Positions 8,545 through 18,365 of a stretch of 64,000 bases of DNA are shown piece after piece. Made by a program: the position numbers and the translations under genes. The notes below the pieces were generated by a model. That model ran no database searches. It saw only the letters and a program-made list of their open reading frames with translations, and had not been told where the DNA came from. The stretch comes from Plantactinospora mayteni (lineage in GTDB: Bacteria; Actinomycetota; Actinomycetes; Mycobacteriales; Micromonosporaceae), in assembly GCF_016862935.1 (NCBI RefSeq), contig NZ_BONX01000009.1:186001-250000 (forward strand), given 5' to 3'. The number at the start of each line of letters is the position of its first letter. The first letter of the stretch is position 1.

Positions 8545-9792
8545 ATGAGTAGCGGCGACGACCGGGTCCGGGGCTTTCCGGCGTTCCCGCCGGGGCGGCG
8601 TGCCCGGCAGAGCCGCTCCTGGTGGGGGGACGCCTGGATCCGCGCCCTGGAGGAGACCGCGCTGGACCAGACGCTGCTGCGCCGGGGGCGGCGGGCGGCG
8701 TCGGCCGGGCAGGTCGGCTCGATCACCGTCAGCCCGGGCCGGATCGCGGCCGAGGTGCACGACGGGGTACGGGACCTGCCGTACCGGACCCGGGTCTTCG
8801 TGGAGCCGATGACCGACGCGCAGTGGTCCCGATTCCTGGGCCAGGTGGCGGCGAAGGCCGGGCACATCGCCGCGCTGCTGGACGGGGAGATGCCGCGCGA
8901 CCTGGCGTCGGCGGCCGACGATGCCGGGATCGCCCTGCTGCCCGGGCTCGGCGACCTGCAACCGGAGTGCGACTGCCCGGAGTGGGCGGCGGCGGCCTGC
9001 CGGCACGCCGCCGCGCTCTGCTACCAGGTGGCCTGGCTGCTCGACGCCGACCCGTTCCTGCTGCTGCTGATCCGGGGCCGGGGTGCCCGGGAGGTACTCG
9101 CCGAGTTGCGCCGCCGAGGCCACCGGCCGGCGGCCGACGCGCGACCGGAGGCGCCGGCCGGTCGGTCCGGCGCCGGGGTGCCGGCCGCGCGGGCGTACGC
9201 GCGGCCGGATCCGCCGCTGCCCGCCCCGCCACCACCGCCGGAGCCTGGGGTGTCCGGGCCGGTGCTGCCGGAGGCGCCGGGTATCGCGGCGGAGGTGCTG
9301 CGCGGGCTGGTCGAGAACGCCGCCGTACGGGCCGCCGCGCTGCTCGGCGCCGCCCCGTACGGTGCCGGCCCGCCGCTGGCGCTGCCGGAACGGGTGGACG
9401 CGGTCCGGCTCGCGGTCGGGGCGAGCGGTCCGGTGCTGGCCCGGCTGCGCCAGGCCGGCGCCCGGACCGCCCGGGAGTTCAGCCGGGCCGTCCGGGCCTG
9501 GGAGTACGGCGGGCACCCCGGCCTGTCGGTACTCGACGAGCCGTGGGCTCCGCCGCCGGTACGGCTGGCCCGGGCCCGGGCCGAGCTGGCCGCCGGCTGG
9601 GCCGGTGACGACCCGCCGCAGCCGCAGGTGTGGCGCAACCGGTGGACGTTCCCCCGGCACCGGGCCCAGTTGCGGTACGGCCGCGACGGCCGCTGGTACC
9701 CGTACCGGGAGCTGACCGACGGCGACTGGTGGCCGGCCGGGGTACCCCGGGACGACCCGGCCGACGCGCTCGCCGATCTGCTCGGCGCCTGA
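8545..9792 (+). CDS. SWIM zinc-finger protein, partner of the SNF2 helicase
   Basis: 415 residues, ATG start with a GGTGGGGG stretch shortly before it. A SWIM zinc finger is visible at about residues 130-160: CDCPEWAAAACRHAAALCY gives the C-x-C...C-x-H ligand pattern. An Ala/Pro-rich linker (about residues 185-235) leads into a helical C-terminal part. SWIM domains bind DNA or protein and are found beside SNF2 ATPases in bacteria. Placement directly after the helicase on the same strand supports a shared transcript. No enzymatic domain is seen. Confidence 0.88.
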   Translation: MSSGDDRVRGFPAFPPGRRARQSRSWWGDAWIRALEETALDQTLLRRGRRAASAGQVGSITVSPGRIAAEVHDGVRDLPYRTRVFVEPMTDAQWSRFLGQVAAKAGHIAALLDGEMPRDLASAADDAGIALLPGLGDLQPECDCPEWAAAACRHAAALCYQVAWLLDADPFLLLLIRGRGAREVLAELRRRGHRPAADARPEAPAGRSGAGVPAARAYARPDPPLPAPPPPPEPGVSGPVLPEAPGIAAEVLRGLVENAAVRAAALLGAAPYGAGPPLALPERVDAVRLAVGASGPVLARLRQAGARTAREFSRAVRAWEYGGHPGLSVLDEPWAPPPVRLARARAELAAGWAGDDPPQPQVWRNRWTFPRHRAQLRYGRDGRWYPYRELTDGDWWPAGVPRDDPADALADLLGA

Positions 9793-9816
9793 CCGGACCG
9801 CCGGCCGGCGCGGTGG

Positions 9817-11034
9817 TCAGCGGGCCCGGTGGTGGGGGCCGGCCAGGGTGGCCCGGACCGGGCCGGACTTGGCGGCCGCCTCGGCGACCTCGGCCGCCGG
9901 GTCGCTGCCCCAGGTGATGCCGCCGCCGGCCCAGACGTGCACCCGGTCGGCGTCGACCGCCGCGGTCCGGATGGTCAACCCCAGGTCGATCCGGTCCGGG
10001 CCGATCCAGCCCAGTCCGCCCATGCTGGCGCCCCGGCCGACCGGTTCCAGGGCGGCGATCTGGGCCAGGGCGGCGAGCTTGGGCGCACCGGTGACCGACC
10101 CGCCGGGGCAGACCGCGCGGAGCAGGTCGGCCAGCCCGCACCCGTCGACGAGGGTGGCCGAGACGGTCGACTCGGCCTGCCACAGGTCGGACCAGCGCCG
10201 GATCGCGTAGAGCTGGTCGACCCGGACGGTGCCGGTACGGGCAATCCGGGCCAGGTCGTTGCGCTCCAGGTCGACGATCATCACGTGTTCGGCGCGTTCC
10301 TTGGCGGACTCCAGCAGTTCCCGTCGGCCGGGGCCGGTCGCCGGCCGGGTGCCCTTGATCGGCCGGGTGTAGATCATGCCGCCGGTCACCTCGACCAGGG
10401 TTTCCGGGGAGGCGCAGCCGATCGCCCAGCCGGCGCCGGTGAGCACGCCGCCGTACCGGGCGCCGGGTAGCCGGGCCAGCCGGTGCAGCGCCGGCAGCGG
10501 GTCTCCGGCGTACCGGGCGGAGCCGTGGCCGACGACGTTGACCTGGTAGACGTCGCCGGCCGCGATGGCGTCCCGGGCCCGCCGGACCGCGTCGGCGTGC
10601 CGCTGCGGCGTCCAGCTCTCATCCCACGGGCCGAGTTCCCAGTCGCCGGCCGGGCGCCGCCGGGGCCAGCCGTCCGCCGGGGCGGTGCCGTGCCGGTAGA
10701 CCACCGCGACCAGGTCGGGGACGGCGGGCGCAGGGCTGGCCGGGCCGGCCGCCGCGCCGACCATCCGGGCTCCGGCGGCGGCGGAGACGAAGACGGCGGC
10801 GCCGCAGACCGTGCCGGCCGGGCCGTCCGGCCGGTGGACGCCGGGCCGGGTCAGGTCGCGGACCGGCAGGCCGTGTCCGGCGAGGAACTCTTCCAGCAGC
10901 GTGGCGGGGTCGTCCGGGCCATCCGCCCGGCATTGAAGCCGGTCGTGTTCGACGAGCCGGGGTGCGCAGCCCGCCGGCGCTCCCGGCGGCGCGAATGGGA
11001 GCGCTTCCACGACGTACGGATAAATCTGCCTCAT
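9817..11034 (-). CDS. pabB: Chorismate-binding enzyme, aminodeoxychorismate synthase component I type
   Basis: 405 residues. The chorismate-binding fold is clear: VYQVNVVGHGSA, PIKGTRPATG, ERAEHVMIVDLERNDL and CPGGSVTGAPKLAALAQI. The Lys in PIKGT is the residue that distinguishes PabB (aminodeoxychorismate, folate pathway) from anthranilate synthase TrpE, which has Ala there. The N-terminal portion is shorter than in typical TrpE proteins. No glutamine amidotransferase gene adjoins it. It could serve p-aminobenzoate synthesis for folate or for a natural product elsewhere in the genome. It converges on the SWIM gene and diverges from the DUF5999 gene. Confidence 0.88.
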   Translation of the reverse strand: MRQIYPYVVEALPFAPPGAPAGCAPRLVEHDRLQCRADGPDDPATLLEEFLAGHGLPVRDLTRPGVHRPDGPAGTVCGAAVFVSAAAGARMVGAAAGPASPAPAVPDLVAVVYRHGTAPADGWPRRRPAGDWELGPWDESWTPQRHADAVRRARDAIAAGDVYQVNVVGHGSARYAGDPLPALHRLARLPGARYGGVLTGAGWAIGCASPETLVEVTGGMIYTRPIKGTRPATGPGRRELLESAKERAEHVMIVDLERNDLARIARTGTVRVDQLYAIRRWSDLWQAESTVSATLVDGCGLADLLRAVCPGGSVTGAPKLAALAQIAALEPVGRGASMGGLGWIGPDRIDLGLTIRTAAVDADRVHVWAGGGITWGSDPAAEVAEAAAKSGPVRATLAGPHHRAR

Positions 11035-11157
11035 CCGAAAAGTGGATTCTTCCGGTCAGAGACGGATACCCGCTCGTCATCACTGGGCGTGAGGGGGTAC
11101 CGTCCGTCACTGGTCATGTGAACCATGCCACAGCGCCCCCATAGTCCGGAGAACCCG

Positions 11158-11358
11158 ATGTGCCAGCACGAACCGACCTGCCCCTCCGCTGAAGCAACCG
11201 ACCGGGAAGCGGCCCGCGTCCTCGCCTGCTTCCGTGAGCAGGGGTGGAGCCTGCTCTGCAATGGCGTCATCCTCTTCGAGGACACCGGCGAGCTGCTGCC
11301 CGACGGCAGCACCATAGCGCCGCACCGCGGTCCGGCCCGACACGCCCTGGTCGGCTGA
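11158..11358 (+). CDS. DUF5999 family small protein
   Basis: 66 residues, starting MCQHEPTCPSAEATDREAAR and containing GWSLLCNGVILFEDTGELLP. This is the near-invariant pattern of the DUF5999 family, common in Streptomyces and Micromonosporaceae. Four Cys and a His near the ends (MCQHxPxCP and LLCNG) could bind a metal or form a disulphide. An earlier in-frame ATG at 11125 lacks family similarity; GGAG lies 8 bases before the start at 11158. Function unknown. Confidence 0.85.
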   Translation: MCQHEPTCPSAEATDREAARVLACFREQGWSLLCNGVILFEDTGELLPDGSTIAPHRGPARHALVG

Positions 11359-11414
11359 TCCATCACTTACAGTGACCGGCCGACGCCTGGTGCGCCGGCC
11401 GGTCATCCCGGTCA

Positions 11415-14273
11415 CTACTCGAACGCCTCCGGCGGCGGGCAGGCGCAGACCAGGTTGCGGTCTCCGTAGGCGCCGTCGATCCGGCGTACCGGCGGCCAGT
11501 ACTTCGCCCGCCGGTCGACCCCGGTCGGATAGCCGGCCACCGACCGCGGGTACGGGTGCGGCCACTCGTCCCCGGTCACCATCGCCGCGGTGTGCGGCGC
11601 GTTGGCGAGCGGGTTGTCCCCCTTCGGCCAGTCACCTGACCCGACCTTGTCGATCTCGGCCCGGATCGCGATCATCGCGTCGCAGAACCGGTCGAGTTCG
11701 GCCAGGTCCTCGCTCTCGGTCGGCTCCACCATCAGGGTGCCGGCGACCGGGAACGACATCGTCGGGGCGTGGAAGCCGTAGTCGACCAGCCGCTTCGCCA
11801 CGTCGTCCACGCTGACCCCGGTCGCCTTGGTCAGCGGCCGTAGGTCGAGGATGCACTCGTGCGCGACCAGGCCCTTGTTGCCGGCGTAGAGCACCGGGTA
11901 GTGGCCGCGCAGCCGGGCCGCGACGTAGTTGGCGGCCAGTACCGCCACCCCGGTCGCCCGGCGCAGCCCGTCCGGCCCCATCAACCGCAGGTACGCCCAC
12001 GGGATCGGCAGGATCCCGGCCGAGCCGTACCGGGCCGCCGAGATCGCCGGCCGGGCCGCTCCGTCCGCACCGAGCGGGTCGCCGGGCAGGTACGCCGCCA
12101 GGTGGGCCCGGACCGCCACCGGGCCTACCCCGGGCCCGCCGCCCCCGTGCGGGATGCAGAACGTCTTGTGCAGGTTCAGGTGTGACACGTCGGCGCCGAA
12201 CCGGCCCGGCTTGGCGTACCCGAGCAGGGCGTTGAGGTTCGCGCCGTCGACGTACACCTGGCCGCCGGCGTCGTGCACCTTGGCGCAGAGCGCGGCGATG
12301 CCGCCCTCGTAGACCCCGTGGGTGGACGGGTAGGTGACCATGATCGCGGCGAGGGTGTCCCGGTGCGCCTCGATCCTGCGGTCCAGGTCGGCCAGGTCGA
12401 CGTCGCCGTCGGTGTCGCAGCCGACCACCACCACCCGCATCCCGGCCATCACCGCACTGGCCGCGTTGGTGCCGTGCGCCGAGGACGGGATCAGGCAGAC
12501 GTCCCGGTGCCCCTCGCCCCGGTCGCGGTGGTAGGCGCGGATCGCCAGCAGGCCGGCGAGTTCGCCCTGTGAGCCGGCGTTCGGCTGCACGCTGACCGCG
12601 TCGTAGCCGGTCACCTCGGCGAGCCAGCCCTCCAGGATGGCGACCAGGTCGCGGTAGCCGGCGGTCTGGTCGGCCGGGGCGAACGGGTGCACGTCGGCGA
12701 ACTCGGGCCAGCTCACCGGTTCCATCTCGGTGGTGGCGTTCAGCTTCATCGTGCAGGAGCCGAGCGGGATCATGCCCCGGTCGAGGGCGTAGTCGAGGTC
12801 GGCGAGCCGGCGCAGGTAGCGCAGCATCGCCGTCTCCGAGTGGTGCGACCGGAAGACCGGGTGGGTCAGGTAGTCGCTGCTCCGGGCGATCTCCGCCGGC
12901 AGGGCGGTGGCCGGTGCCGCCGGGGCCACGGCCTGTCCGGCGACGGCGCCGAAGGCGGCCCAGACGGTCGTCAGGTGCGCCTCGGTGGTGGTCTCGTCGC
13001 AGGCGATCCCGACCTGGTCGGCGTCGACCAGCCGCAGGTTGATCCCGCGTCGTCCGGCCTCGGCGACCACCTCGGCGGCCCGGCCCGGGAACCGGGCCAG
13101 CACGGTGTCGAAGAACGCCTCGTGTACCACCTCGACGCGATCGAGGGTGCGTAGCCCGGCGGCGAGGGCCGCGGTCCGCCGGTGGGTCCGCTCGGCGATC
13201 GCCCGCAGCCCGGCCGGGCCGTGGTAGACGGCGTACATGCTGGCCATCACGGCGAGCAGCACCTGGGCGGTGCAGATGTTGCTGGTCGCCTTCTCCCGGC
13301 GGATGTGCTGTTCCCGGGTCTGTAGCGCCAGCCGGTAGGCGGGATCGCCGGCCGCGTCCCGGGAGACCCCGACCAACCGGCCGGGCAGCATCCGCTCCAG
13401 TCCGGCCCGGACCGCCAGGTAGCCGGCGTGCGGGCCACCGAAGCCCATCGGTACGCCGAACCGCTGGGTGGTGCCGGCGGCGATGTCGGCGCCGATCTCG
13501 CCGGGTGGCCGGAGCAGGGTCAGCGCGAGCAGGTCGGCGGCGACGGTGACCAGTGCCCCGGCGGCGTGTGCGGCGTCGACCAGCGGGGTGTGGTCGCGGA
13601 CCGCTCCGGAGGCGCCCGGGTACTGCAGGTGCAGGCCGAAGTACTCCGCCGGCAGCGGCTCGGTGCGCAGGTCGAGGACGCGTACCTCGATGCCGAGCGG
13701 CTCGGCCCGGGTGGCCAGTACGGCGAGGGTCTGCGGCAGGGTGTCGGCGTCGACGACGTACACGCTGCTCTTGTTCTTGCCGGCGCGGCGGGCGAGGGTC
13801 ATCGCCTCGGCCGCCGCGGTGCCCTCGTCGAGCATCGAGGCGTTCGCGGTGGCCAGCCCGGTCAGGTCGGTGACCATGGTCTGGAAGTTCAGCAGTGCCT
13901 CCAGGCGGCCCTGACTGATCTCCGGCTGGTACGGCGTGTACGCGGTATACCAGGCCGGGTTCTCCAGCACGTTGCGGCGGATCACCGCCGGGGTGTGGGT
14001 GCCGGAGTAGCCGAGGCCGATCATCGAGACCGCGACGGTGTTCCGGGCGGCCAGCGCGCGCAGCTCGGCGACCACCTCCTGCTCGGTGGCGGCCGGCGGC
14101 AGGTCGAGGCCGCCGGTCCAGCGGATCACCTCGGGGATCGCGGCATCCATCAGGTCGTCGACCGAGTCGTAGCCGACGGTCTCCAGCATCCGGCGTTCGG
14201 CGTCGGTGTCCGGGCCGATGTGCCGGTCGGCGAACTGCCTGCCGTCACGGGTGGGGTGCTGCGCTGTGGTCAT
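11415..14273 (-). CDS. gcvP: Glycine dehydrogenase (decarboxylating), P protein of the glycine cleavage system
   Basis: 952 residues, the length of a full one-chain P protein. It uses pyridoxal phosphate to decarboxylate glycine and pass the aminomethyl group to lipoyl-GcvH. The PLP lysine sits in [15 protein letters not shown]; the glycine-rich GSCTMKLNA and the N-terminal half starting RHIGPD are typical. It stands alone here, without gcvT or gcvH beside it; gcvH is 35 kb away in another operon of the window. Its leader carries a glycine riboswitch, so expression should rise when glycine is abundant. Confidence 0.97.
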   Translation of the reverse strand: MTTAQHPTRDGRQFADRHIGPDTDAERRMLETVGYDSVDDLMDAAIPEVIRWTGGLDLPPAATEQEVVAELRALAARNTVAVSMIGLGYSGTHTPAVIRRNVLENPAWYTAYTPYQPEISQGRLEALLNFQTMVTDLTGLATANASMLDEGTAAAEAMTLARRAGKNKSSVYVVDADTLPQTLAVLATRAEPLGIEVRVLDLRTEPLPAEYFGLHLQYPGASGAVRDHTPLVDAAHAAGALVTVAADLLALTLLRPPGEIGADIAAGTTQRFGVPMGFGGPHAGYLAVRAGLERMLPGRLVGVSRDAAGDPAYRLALQTREQHIRREKATSNICTAQVLLAVMASMYAVYHGPAGLRAIAERTHRRTAALAAGLRTLDRVEVVHEAFFDTVLARFPGRAAEVVAEAGRRGINLRLVDADQVGIACDETTTEAHLTTVWAAFGAVAGQAVAPAAPATALPAEIARSSDYLTHPVFRSHHSETAMLRYLRRLADLDYALDRGMIPLGSCTMKLNATTEMEPVSWPEFADVHPFAPADQTAGYRDLVAILEGWLAEVTGYDAVSVQPNAGSQGELAGLLAIRAYHRDRGEGHRDVCLIPSSAHGTNAASAVMAGMRVVVVGCDTDGDVDLADLDRRIEAHRDTLAAIMVTYPSTHGVYEGGIAALCAKVHDAGGQVYVDGANLNALLGYAKPGRFGADVSHLNLHKTFCIPHGGGGPGVGPVAVRAHLAAYLPGDPLGADGAARPAISAARYGSAGILPIPWAYLRLMGPDGLRRATGVAVLAANYVAARLRGHYPVLYAGNKGLVAHECILDLRPLTKATGVSVDDVAKRLVDYGFHAPTMSFPVAGTLMVEPTESEDLAELDRFCDAMIAIRAEIDKVGSGDWPKGDNPLANAPHTAAMVTGDEWPHPYPRSVAGYPTGVDRRAKYWPPVRRIDGAYGDRNLVCACPPPEAFE

Positions 14274-14304
14274 GGGGGACGCTCCCGGGCGAGGTCGAGG
14301 CTGC

Positions 14305-14446
14305 CACCTCCCCCTCTGTCACGCTCCGCAACGTCGCGGGCGCTCCACAGTCGCCTGCCCGCGGGCTCCTTTTGCCTGAGAGGTTCCGGGGAGGATTTGC
14401 CCCTTCGGCGCCGCCCGACGCTGCCGGGCGGTCTCTCGCTCGCGAG
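14305..14446 (-). ncRNA. Glycine riboswitch (single aptamer plus ghost stem) in the gcvP leader
   Basis: On the minus strand the leader contains the conserved core GCGAGAGACC, a long P3 hairpin, CGCCGAAGGGGCAA and CTCTCAGGCAAAAGGA (about 14446 to 14366), which is the glycine aptamer consensus. Downstream there is no second complete aptamer. Instead a stem with arms at 14357-14362 and 14336-14341 is followed by ACAGAGGGGGAGG (14319-14307), the tail sequence that closes the second aptamer in tandem actinobacterial versions. This fits a type-1 singlet in which a ghost aptamer replaces the second one. It controls gcvP, 32 bases downstream of its end. Confidence 0.88.
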
Positions 14447-14684
14447 TGGTGTCGGCGTTGGCAACGGTACCAGTGACCGGATTTCCGTCGGGTTTCGGCC
14501 GGTCCCCGTTGATCACCGTCAGCAGCGTCGGACCTGCGGGGGCGGTCGGGCCGCCGGCCGGGCCGGGGCCATCGGCAGAACCGGTTAAGCAGCGCGCCTC
14601 CGGCTCGCCTTCCGGCGGATTTCAGGTCTGGCCGTGCGTGTCCGGCCCGGGCGGGTGCGGCGGGTAGCGATCGTTTGTCGTCTA

Positions 14685-14713
14685 TTGACTCTGAACCGGT
14701 TCGGTGTTGTCAT
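14685..14713 (+). promoter_or_regulatory. Candidate promoter with palindrome in the spacer, ABC importer operon
   Basis: TTGACT (14685-14690) and TGTCAT (14708-14713) are separated by 17 bases. The spacer contains the perfect 10-base palindrome GAACCGGTTC (14693-14702), a plausible repressor site. It is 66 bases before the lipoprotein start. The -10 is weak, so the promoter is tentative. Confidence 0.4.
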
Positions 14714-14778
14714 CGATCTCACCCGCCCCGGACACCAGGCGGCAACCCGTCCGAAATCCCCCGACCCGGGAGGCAACG

Positions 14779-16452
14779 ATGCGCCCCACCCTCGCCCGCC
14801 GGCTGCTCGCCGCGCTGGCCACGGCGGCGCTGGCCGTCGGTGTCACCGCCGGCTGCGGCGACGACGGCGACCGGTCCTCGGCCGCCGAGGGCAAGATCAT
14901 CAACGTCTTCTCGGGGGCGAACGCCGGGTTCGTACCCAACTTCAATCCGTTCTCCCAGAACAGCGTCGCCGGCACGATGAGCGTGCTCTACGAGTCGCTG
15001 CTTTACTTCAACGCCGCCCGGGCCGACGACGTGCAGCCGCAGCTCGCCACCGGCTACGAGTTCGCCGACGACGGCCGGCGGCTGAACCTGACGATCCGGG
15101 AGGGGGTGAAGTGGAGCGACGGTACGCCGTTCTCGGCCGAGGACGTGGCGTTCACCTTCAACCTGATCCGGGACAACCCGAAGATCAACCAGAGCGGGCT
15201 GCCGATCGTCGAGGCGGTCGCCACCGACCCGACCCACGCCTCGATCACCTTCAGCCAGGGCGTCTACACCCAGCTCAACCTGATCGCCGGCCGGACCTGG
15301 ATCGTGCCGAAGCACCTCTGGACGACCATCCCCGACCCGTCCGCCTTCACCAACGAGAAGCCGGTCGGCACCGGCGCGTTCACGCTGGCCTCGTTCAGCC
15401 AGCAGAACTACGTCTTCGAACGCAACCCCAACTACTGGGAGACCGGCAAGCCGAAGATCAAGGGGATGCGGTTCCACCAGTTCGCCAGCGCGGACAGCGC
15501 GATCGCGGCGCTCGCCGCCGGCCAGCTCGACTGGGCCGGCTCGTTCATCGCCGACATCGACAAGCAGTACGTCAGCAAGGATCCCGAGCACAACAAATAC
15601 ATCAACGAGTCGCAGCTCTACCTGACCAACCTGATCCCGAACCTGGAGCGGGCGCCGTTCGACAGCGCCGCGGTGCGCAAGGCGATCAGTCTGGCCCTGG
15701 ATCGGGACCAGCTCATCCGGCTGGCCTTCTCCGGCTACGGCAAGGAGGCCAGTCCGGCGCAGCTGCCCCGGCCGCTCTGGGACGACTACATCAAGCCGGA
15801 GTACCGGGACCGGAAGCTGGAGTTCGACCCGGCCCGGGCCGAGCAGACCCTCCAGCAGGACGGCTGGGCCAAGGGCGCCGACGGGATCTACGCCAAGGCC
15901 GGCCGACGGCTCTCCTTCACGGTCAAGGTGGTACAGGGCTACAACGACTACATCTCCGCGTTGCAAATCATGACCCAGTCCCTGAAGTCGGTCGGCATCG
16001 AGCTGAAGACCCAGGAGATCTCGTTCACCGCCTTCTCCACCGACCAGCAGACCGGCGACTTCGACGTGATCATGACCAATCTGTACAGCGAGGGCACTCC
16101 CTACTCCTGGTACAGCCGGGCGTTCTCCACTGCCCGGACCGCGCCGCTGGGCCAGCAGGCCGGCTCCAACTATGGCCGCTTCCGCAACGCCGCCGTCGAC
16201 GCCGCACTGCTGGCGATGGAGACCACCCCGCCGGAGGCGAAGGACGCGATCAGGGAACAACTGTTCAAGATCCAGGACGTGATCATGGAGGAGTTGCCGT
16301 ACATCCCGATCCAGCAGTCCAGTTCGCTGATCGAGTACCGGACCGAGAACCTCGGCAACTTCCCCACCGAGCAGAACCACTACGCGCTGACCACCCCGTA
16401 CAACGGGCCGGACATGGGGATCGTGGCCAAGAACCTCACCCCGGCCGGCTGA
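14779..16452 (+). CDS. ABC transporter substrate-binding lipoprotein, peptide/nickel family 5
   Basis: 557 residues. A lipoprotein signal peptide ends in the lipobox VTAGC, making Cys26 the acylated residue; the mature protein is membrane-tethered and extracellular. The body follows the oligopeptide-binding family: LYESLLYFN, the EGVKWSDGTPFSAEDVAFT stretch, PVGTGAFTL, and the near-terminal PLGQQAG...YGRFRN region. GGGAGG lies 5 bases before the ATG. It is the first gene of a five-gene importer operon, with 7 bases to the permease. The ligand cannot be deduced; dipeptides, oligopeptides, sugars or metal chelates are all taken by this family. Confidence 0.93.
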   Translation: MRPTLARRLLAALATAALAVGVTAGCGDDGDRSSAAEGKIINVFSGANAGFVPNFNPFSQNSVAGTMSVLYESLLYFNAARADDVQPQLATGYEFADDGRRLNLTIREGVKWSDGTPFSAEDVAFTFNLIRDNPKINQSGLPIVEAVATDPTHASITFSQGVYTQLNLIAGRTWIVPKHLWTTIPDPSAFTNEKPVGTGAFTLASFSQQNYVFERNPNYWETGKPKIKGMRFHQFASADSAIAALAAGQLDWAGSFIADIDKQYVSKDPEHNKYINESQLYLTNLIPNLERAPFDSAAVRKAISLALDRDQLIRLAFSGYGKEASPAQLPRPLWDDYIKPEYRDRKLEFDPARAEQTLQQDGWAKGADGIYAKAGRRLSFTVKVVQGYNDYISALQIMTQSLKSVGIELKTQEISFTAFSTDQQTGDFDVIMTNLYSEGTPYSWYSRAFSTARTAPLGQQAGSNYGRFRNAAVDAALLAMETTPPEAKDAIREQLFKIQDVIMEELPYIPIQQSSSLIEYRTENLGNFPTEQNHYALTTPYNGPDMGIVAKNLTPAG

Positions 16453-16459
16453 GCACCCG

Positions 16460-17443
16460 ATGCGGTACCTGCGGCGCAAGGCGCTGTTCTACCTGGTCGC
16501 GGTCTGGGCGGCGGTCACCCTCAACTTCCTGATCCCCCGGCTGATCAAGGGCAACCCGGTCGACGCCGTACTGGCCAAGACGCAGAACATGACCCCGATG
16601 TCGCCGGAGGCCCGCCGCGCCCTGGAGTTGCAGTTCGGGGTCTCCGACGACCCGCTCTGGCAGCAGTACCTCGGCTATCTCGGCAACCTGCTGCGCGGCG
16701 AGTTCGGGCTGTCGGTCGCCTACTACCCGACCCCGGTGTCGAAGGTACTCAGCCAGAGCCTGCCGTGGACGGTGGTGATGGTCGGCATCGCCACCGTACT
16801 CAGCGTGCTGCTCGGGATCACCCTCGGCATGCTCGCCGGCTGGCGTCGCGGCACCTGGCTGGACGCGCTGGTGCCGACCACCACCTTCCTGGCCGCCATC
16901 CCGTACTTCTGGCTCGCGCTCGTGCTGCTCTACCTGCTCGGCGGGGTGCTCGGCTGGTTCCCGCTGAACAGCGGCTACAGCTACGAGACCACCATCGGGT
17001 TCAACTGGCCGTTCCTGCGCAGCGCGATCTACCACGGCATCCTGCCGGCGGCCTCGATCGTGCTCGCCTCGGTCGCCGGCTGGCTGCTCGGGATGCGCAA
17101 CATGATGGTCTCCACGATGGCCGAGGACTACGTGCTGACCGCCGAGGCCAAGGGGCTGCGCCCGGGCCGGATCATGGTCCAGTACGCGGCCCGCAACGCC
17201 GTACTGCCCAGCGTCGCCGGGTTCGCCATCACCCTCGGCTTCGTGGTCAGCGGCTCCATCGCCACCGAGATCGTCTTCTCCTATCCCGGCGTCGGGATGA
17301 GCCTGGTCGCTGCGGTCGCGAACGCCGACTACCCGCTGTTGCAGGGCATCTTCCTGGTCATCTCGCTGGCCGTGCTCGGCGCCAACTTCGTCGTCGACCT
17401 GCTGTACGCGGTGATCGACCCCCGTACCCGGCAGGCCGGCTGA
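16460..17443 (+). CDS. ABC importer permease, DppB type
   Basis: 327 residues with six membrane helices. It starts MRYLRRKALFYLVAVWAAVT, typical of the first permease. The long extracytoplasmic loop after helix 1 contains the usual TPMSPEARRALELQFG segment. The EAA coupling loop reads EDYVLTAEAKGLRPGRIM. The protein pairs with the next gene to form the channel. One base separates its stop from the next start, so translation is likely coupled. Confidence 0.93.
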   Translation: MRYLRRKALFYLVAVWAAVTLNFLIPRLIKGNPVDAVLAKTQNMTPMSPEARRALELQFGVSDDPLWQQYLGYLGNLLRGEFGLSVAYYPTPVSKVLSQSLPWTVVMVGIATVLSVLLGITLGMLAGWRRGTWLDALVPTTTFLAAIPYFWLALVLLYLLGGVLGWFPLNSGYSYETTIGFNWPFLRSAIYHGILPAASIVLASVAGWLLGMRNMMVSTMAEDYVLTAEAKGLRPGRIMVQYAARNAVLPSVAGFAITLGFVVSGSIATEIVFSYPGVGMSLVAAVANADYPLLQGIFLVISLAVLGANFVVDLLYAVIDPRTRQAG

Positions 17444-17444
17444 G

Positions 17445-18365
17445 ATGGCGACCATCGAGACCCCGCGGGACGTGACCGGCGAGGTCGTACCCGTGGTGGT
17501 GCCGACCCGGCGACCCCGCTGGCGTGGCCTGCTGCGGTCCCGCAAGCTGGCCGCCGGGCTGGCCGTCGTCGGCTTCTTCGCCGTGGTCGCCGTGCTCGGC
17601 CCGCTGCTGGTCGACGACCCGAACCTGGTCAGCGACGACCGGCTGCTCGCCCCCTCCGCCGAGCACCTGCTCGGCACCACCACCACCGGTCAGGACGTGT
17701 TCCGGCAACTCGTCGTCGCCACCCGGGGCTCGATGCTGGTCGGCCTGGTCGTCGGGCTGCTCGCCACCGTCGTCTCGGTGCTGGTCGGGGTCCTCGGCGG
17801 CTACGCCGGCGGGCACGCCGACGAGAGCCTGTCGCTGGTCAGCAACGTCTTCCTGGTGCTGCCGGGGCTGCCGCTGGTGGTCCTGATCACCGACTATGTG
17901 CAGACCCGGGGCGCGCTGGCCATCGCCCTGATCGTCTCGATCACCGCGTGGGCCGGCTCCGCCCGGGTACTGCGGGCCCAGACCCTGTCGCTGCGCTCCC
18001 GCGACTACGTCGACGCGGCCCGGGTCAGCGGCGAACCCGGTTGGCGGATCGTCACCTTCGAGATCCTGCCGAACCTGCTGCCGCTGATCGCCGCCCAGTT
18101 CGTCTTCGCGGTGATCGGCGGCATCCTCACCGAGGCCGCGCTGGCCTTCCTCGGCCTCGGCGGCGCCGGCTCGTGGGGCACGATGCTCTACTTCGCGCAG
18201 AACTCGCAGGCGCTGTCCCAGGGCGCCTGGTGGTGGTTCGTGCCGCCCGGGCTCTGCATCGCGCTGGTCGGCGCCGGACTCGCACTGATCAACTTCAGTC
18301 TCGACGAGCTGATCAACCCGAGGCTGCGGGTGGCCCGCCGCCCCCGACGGACCGGACCGGCATGA
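17445..18365 (+). CDS. ABC importer permease, DppC type
   Basis: 306 residues. The N-terminus is cytoplasmic and basic, then six helices. The family segment LLGTTTTGQDVFRQLV (LGTDxxGRDxxSR in others) precedes the transport domain, and the EAA loop is SRDYVDAARVSGEPGWRI. Its stop overlaps the next ATG by four bases (ATGA), as expected for a coupled importer operon. It forms the second half of the translocation channel. Confidence 0.93.
   Translation: MATIETPRDVTGEVVPVVVPTRRPRWRGLLRSRKLAAGLAVVGFFAVVAVLGPLLVDDPNLVSDDRLLAPSAEHLLGTTTTGQDVFRQLVVATRGSMLVGLVVGLLATVVSVLVGVLGGYAGGHADESLSLVSNVFLVLPGLPLVVLITDYVQTRGALAIALIVSITAWAGSARVLRAQTLSLRSRDYVDAARVSGEPGWRIVTFEILPNLLPLIAAQFVFAVIGGILTEAALAFLGLGGAGSWGTMLYFAQNSQALSQGAWWWFVPPGLCIALVGAGLALINFSLDELINPRLRVARRPRRTGPA

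Noticed and set aside
5872-9660. Open frame of 1262 codons antisense to the SNF2 and SWIM genes
   Set aside because: Low-complexity Arg/Pro/Gly product with no motif, covering two genes with strong motifs on the other strand.
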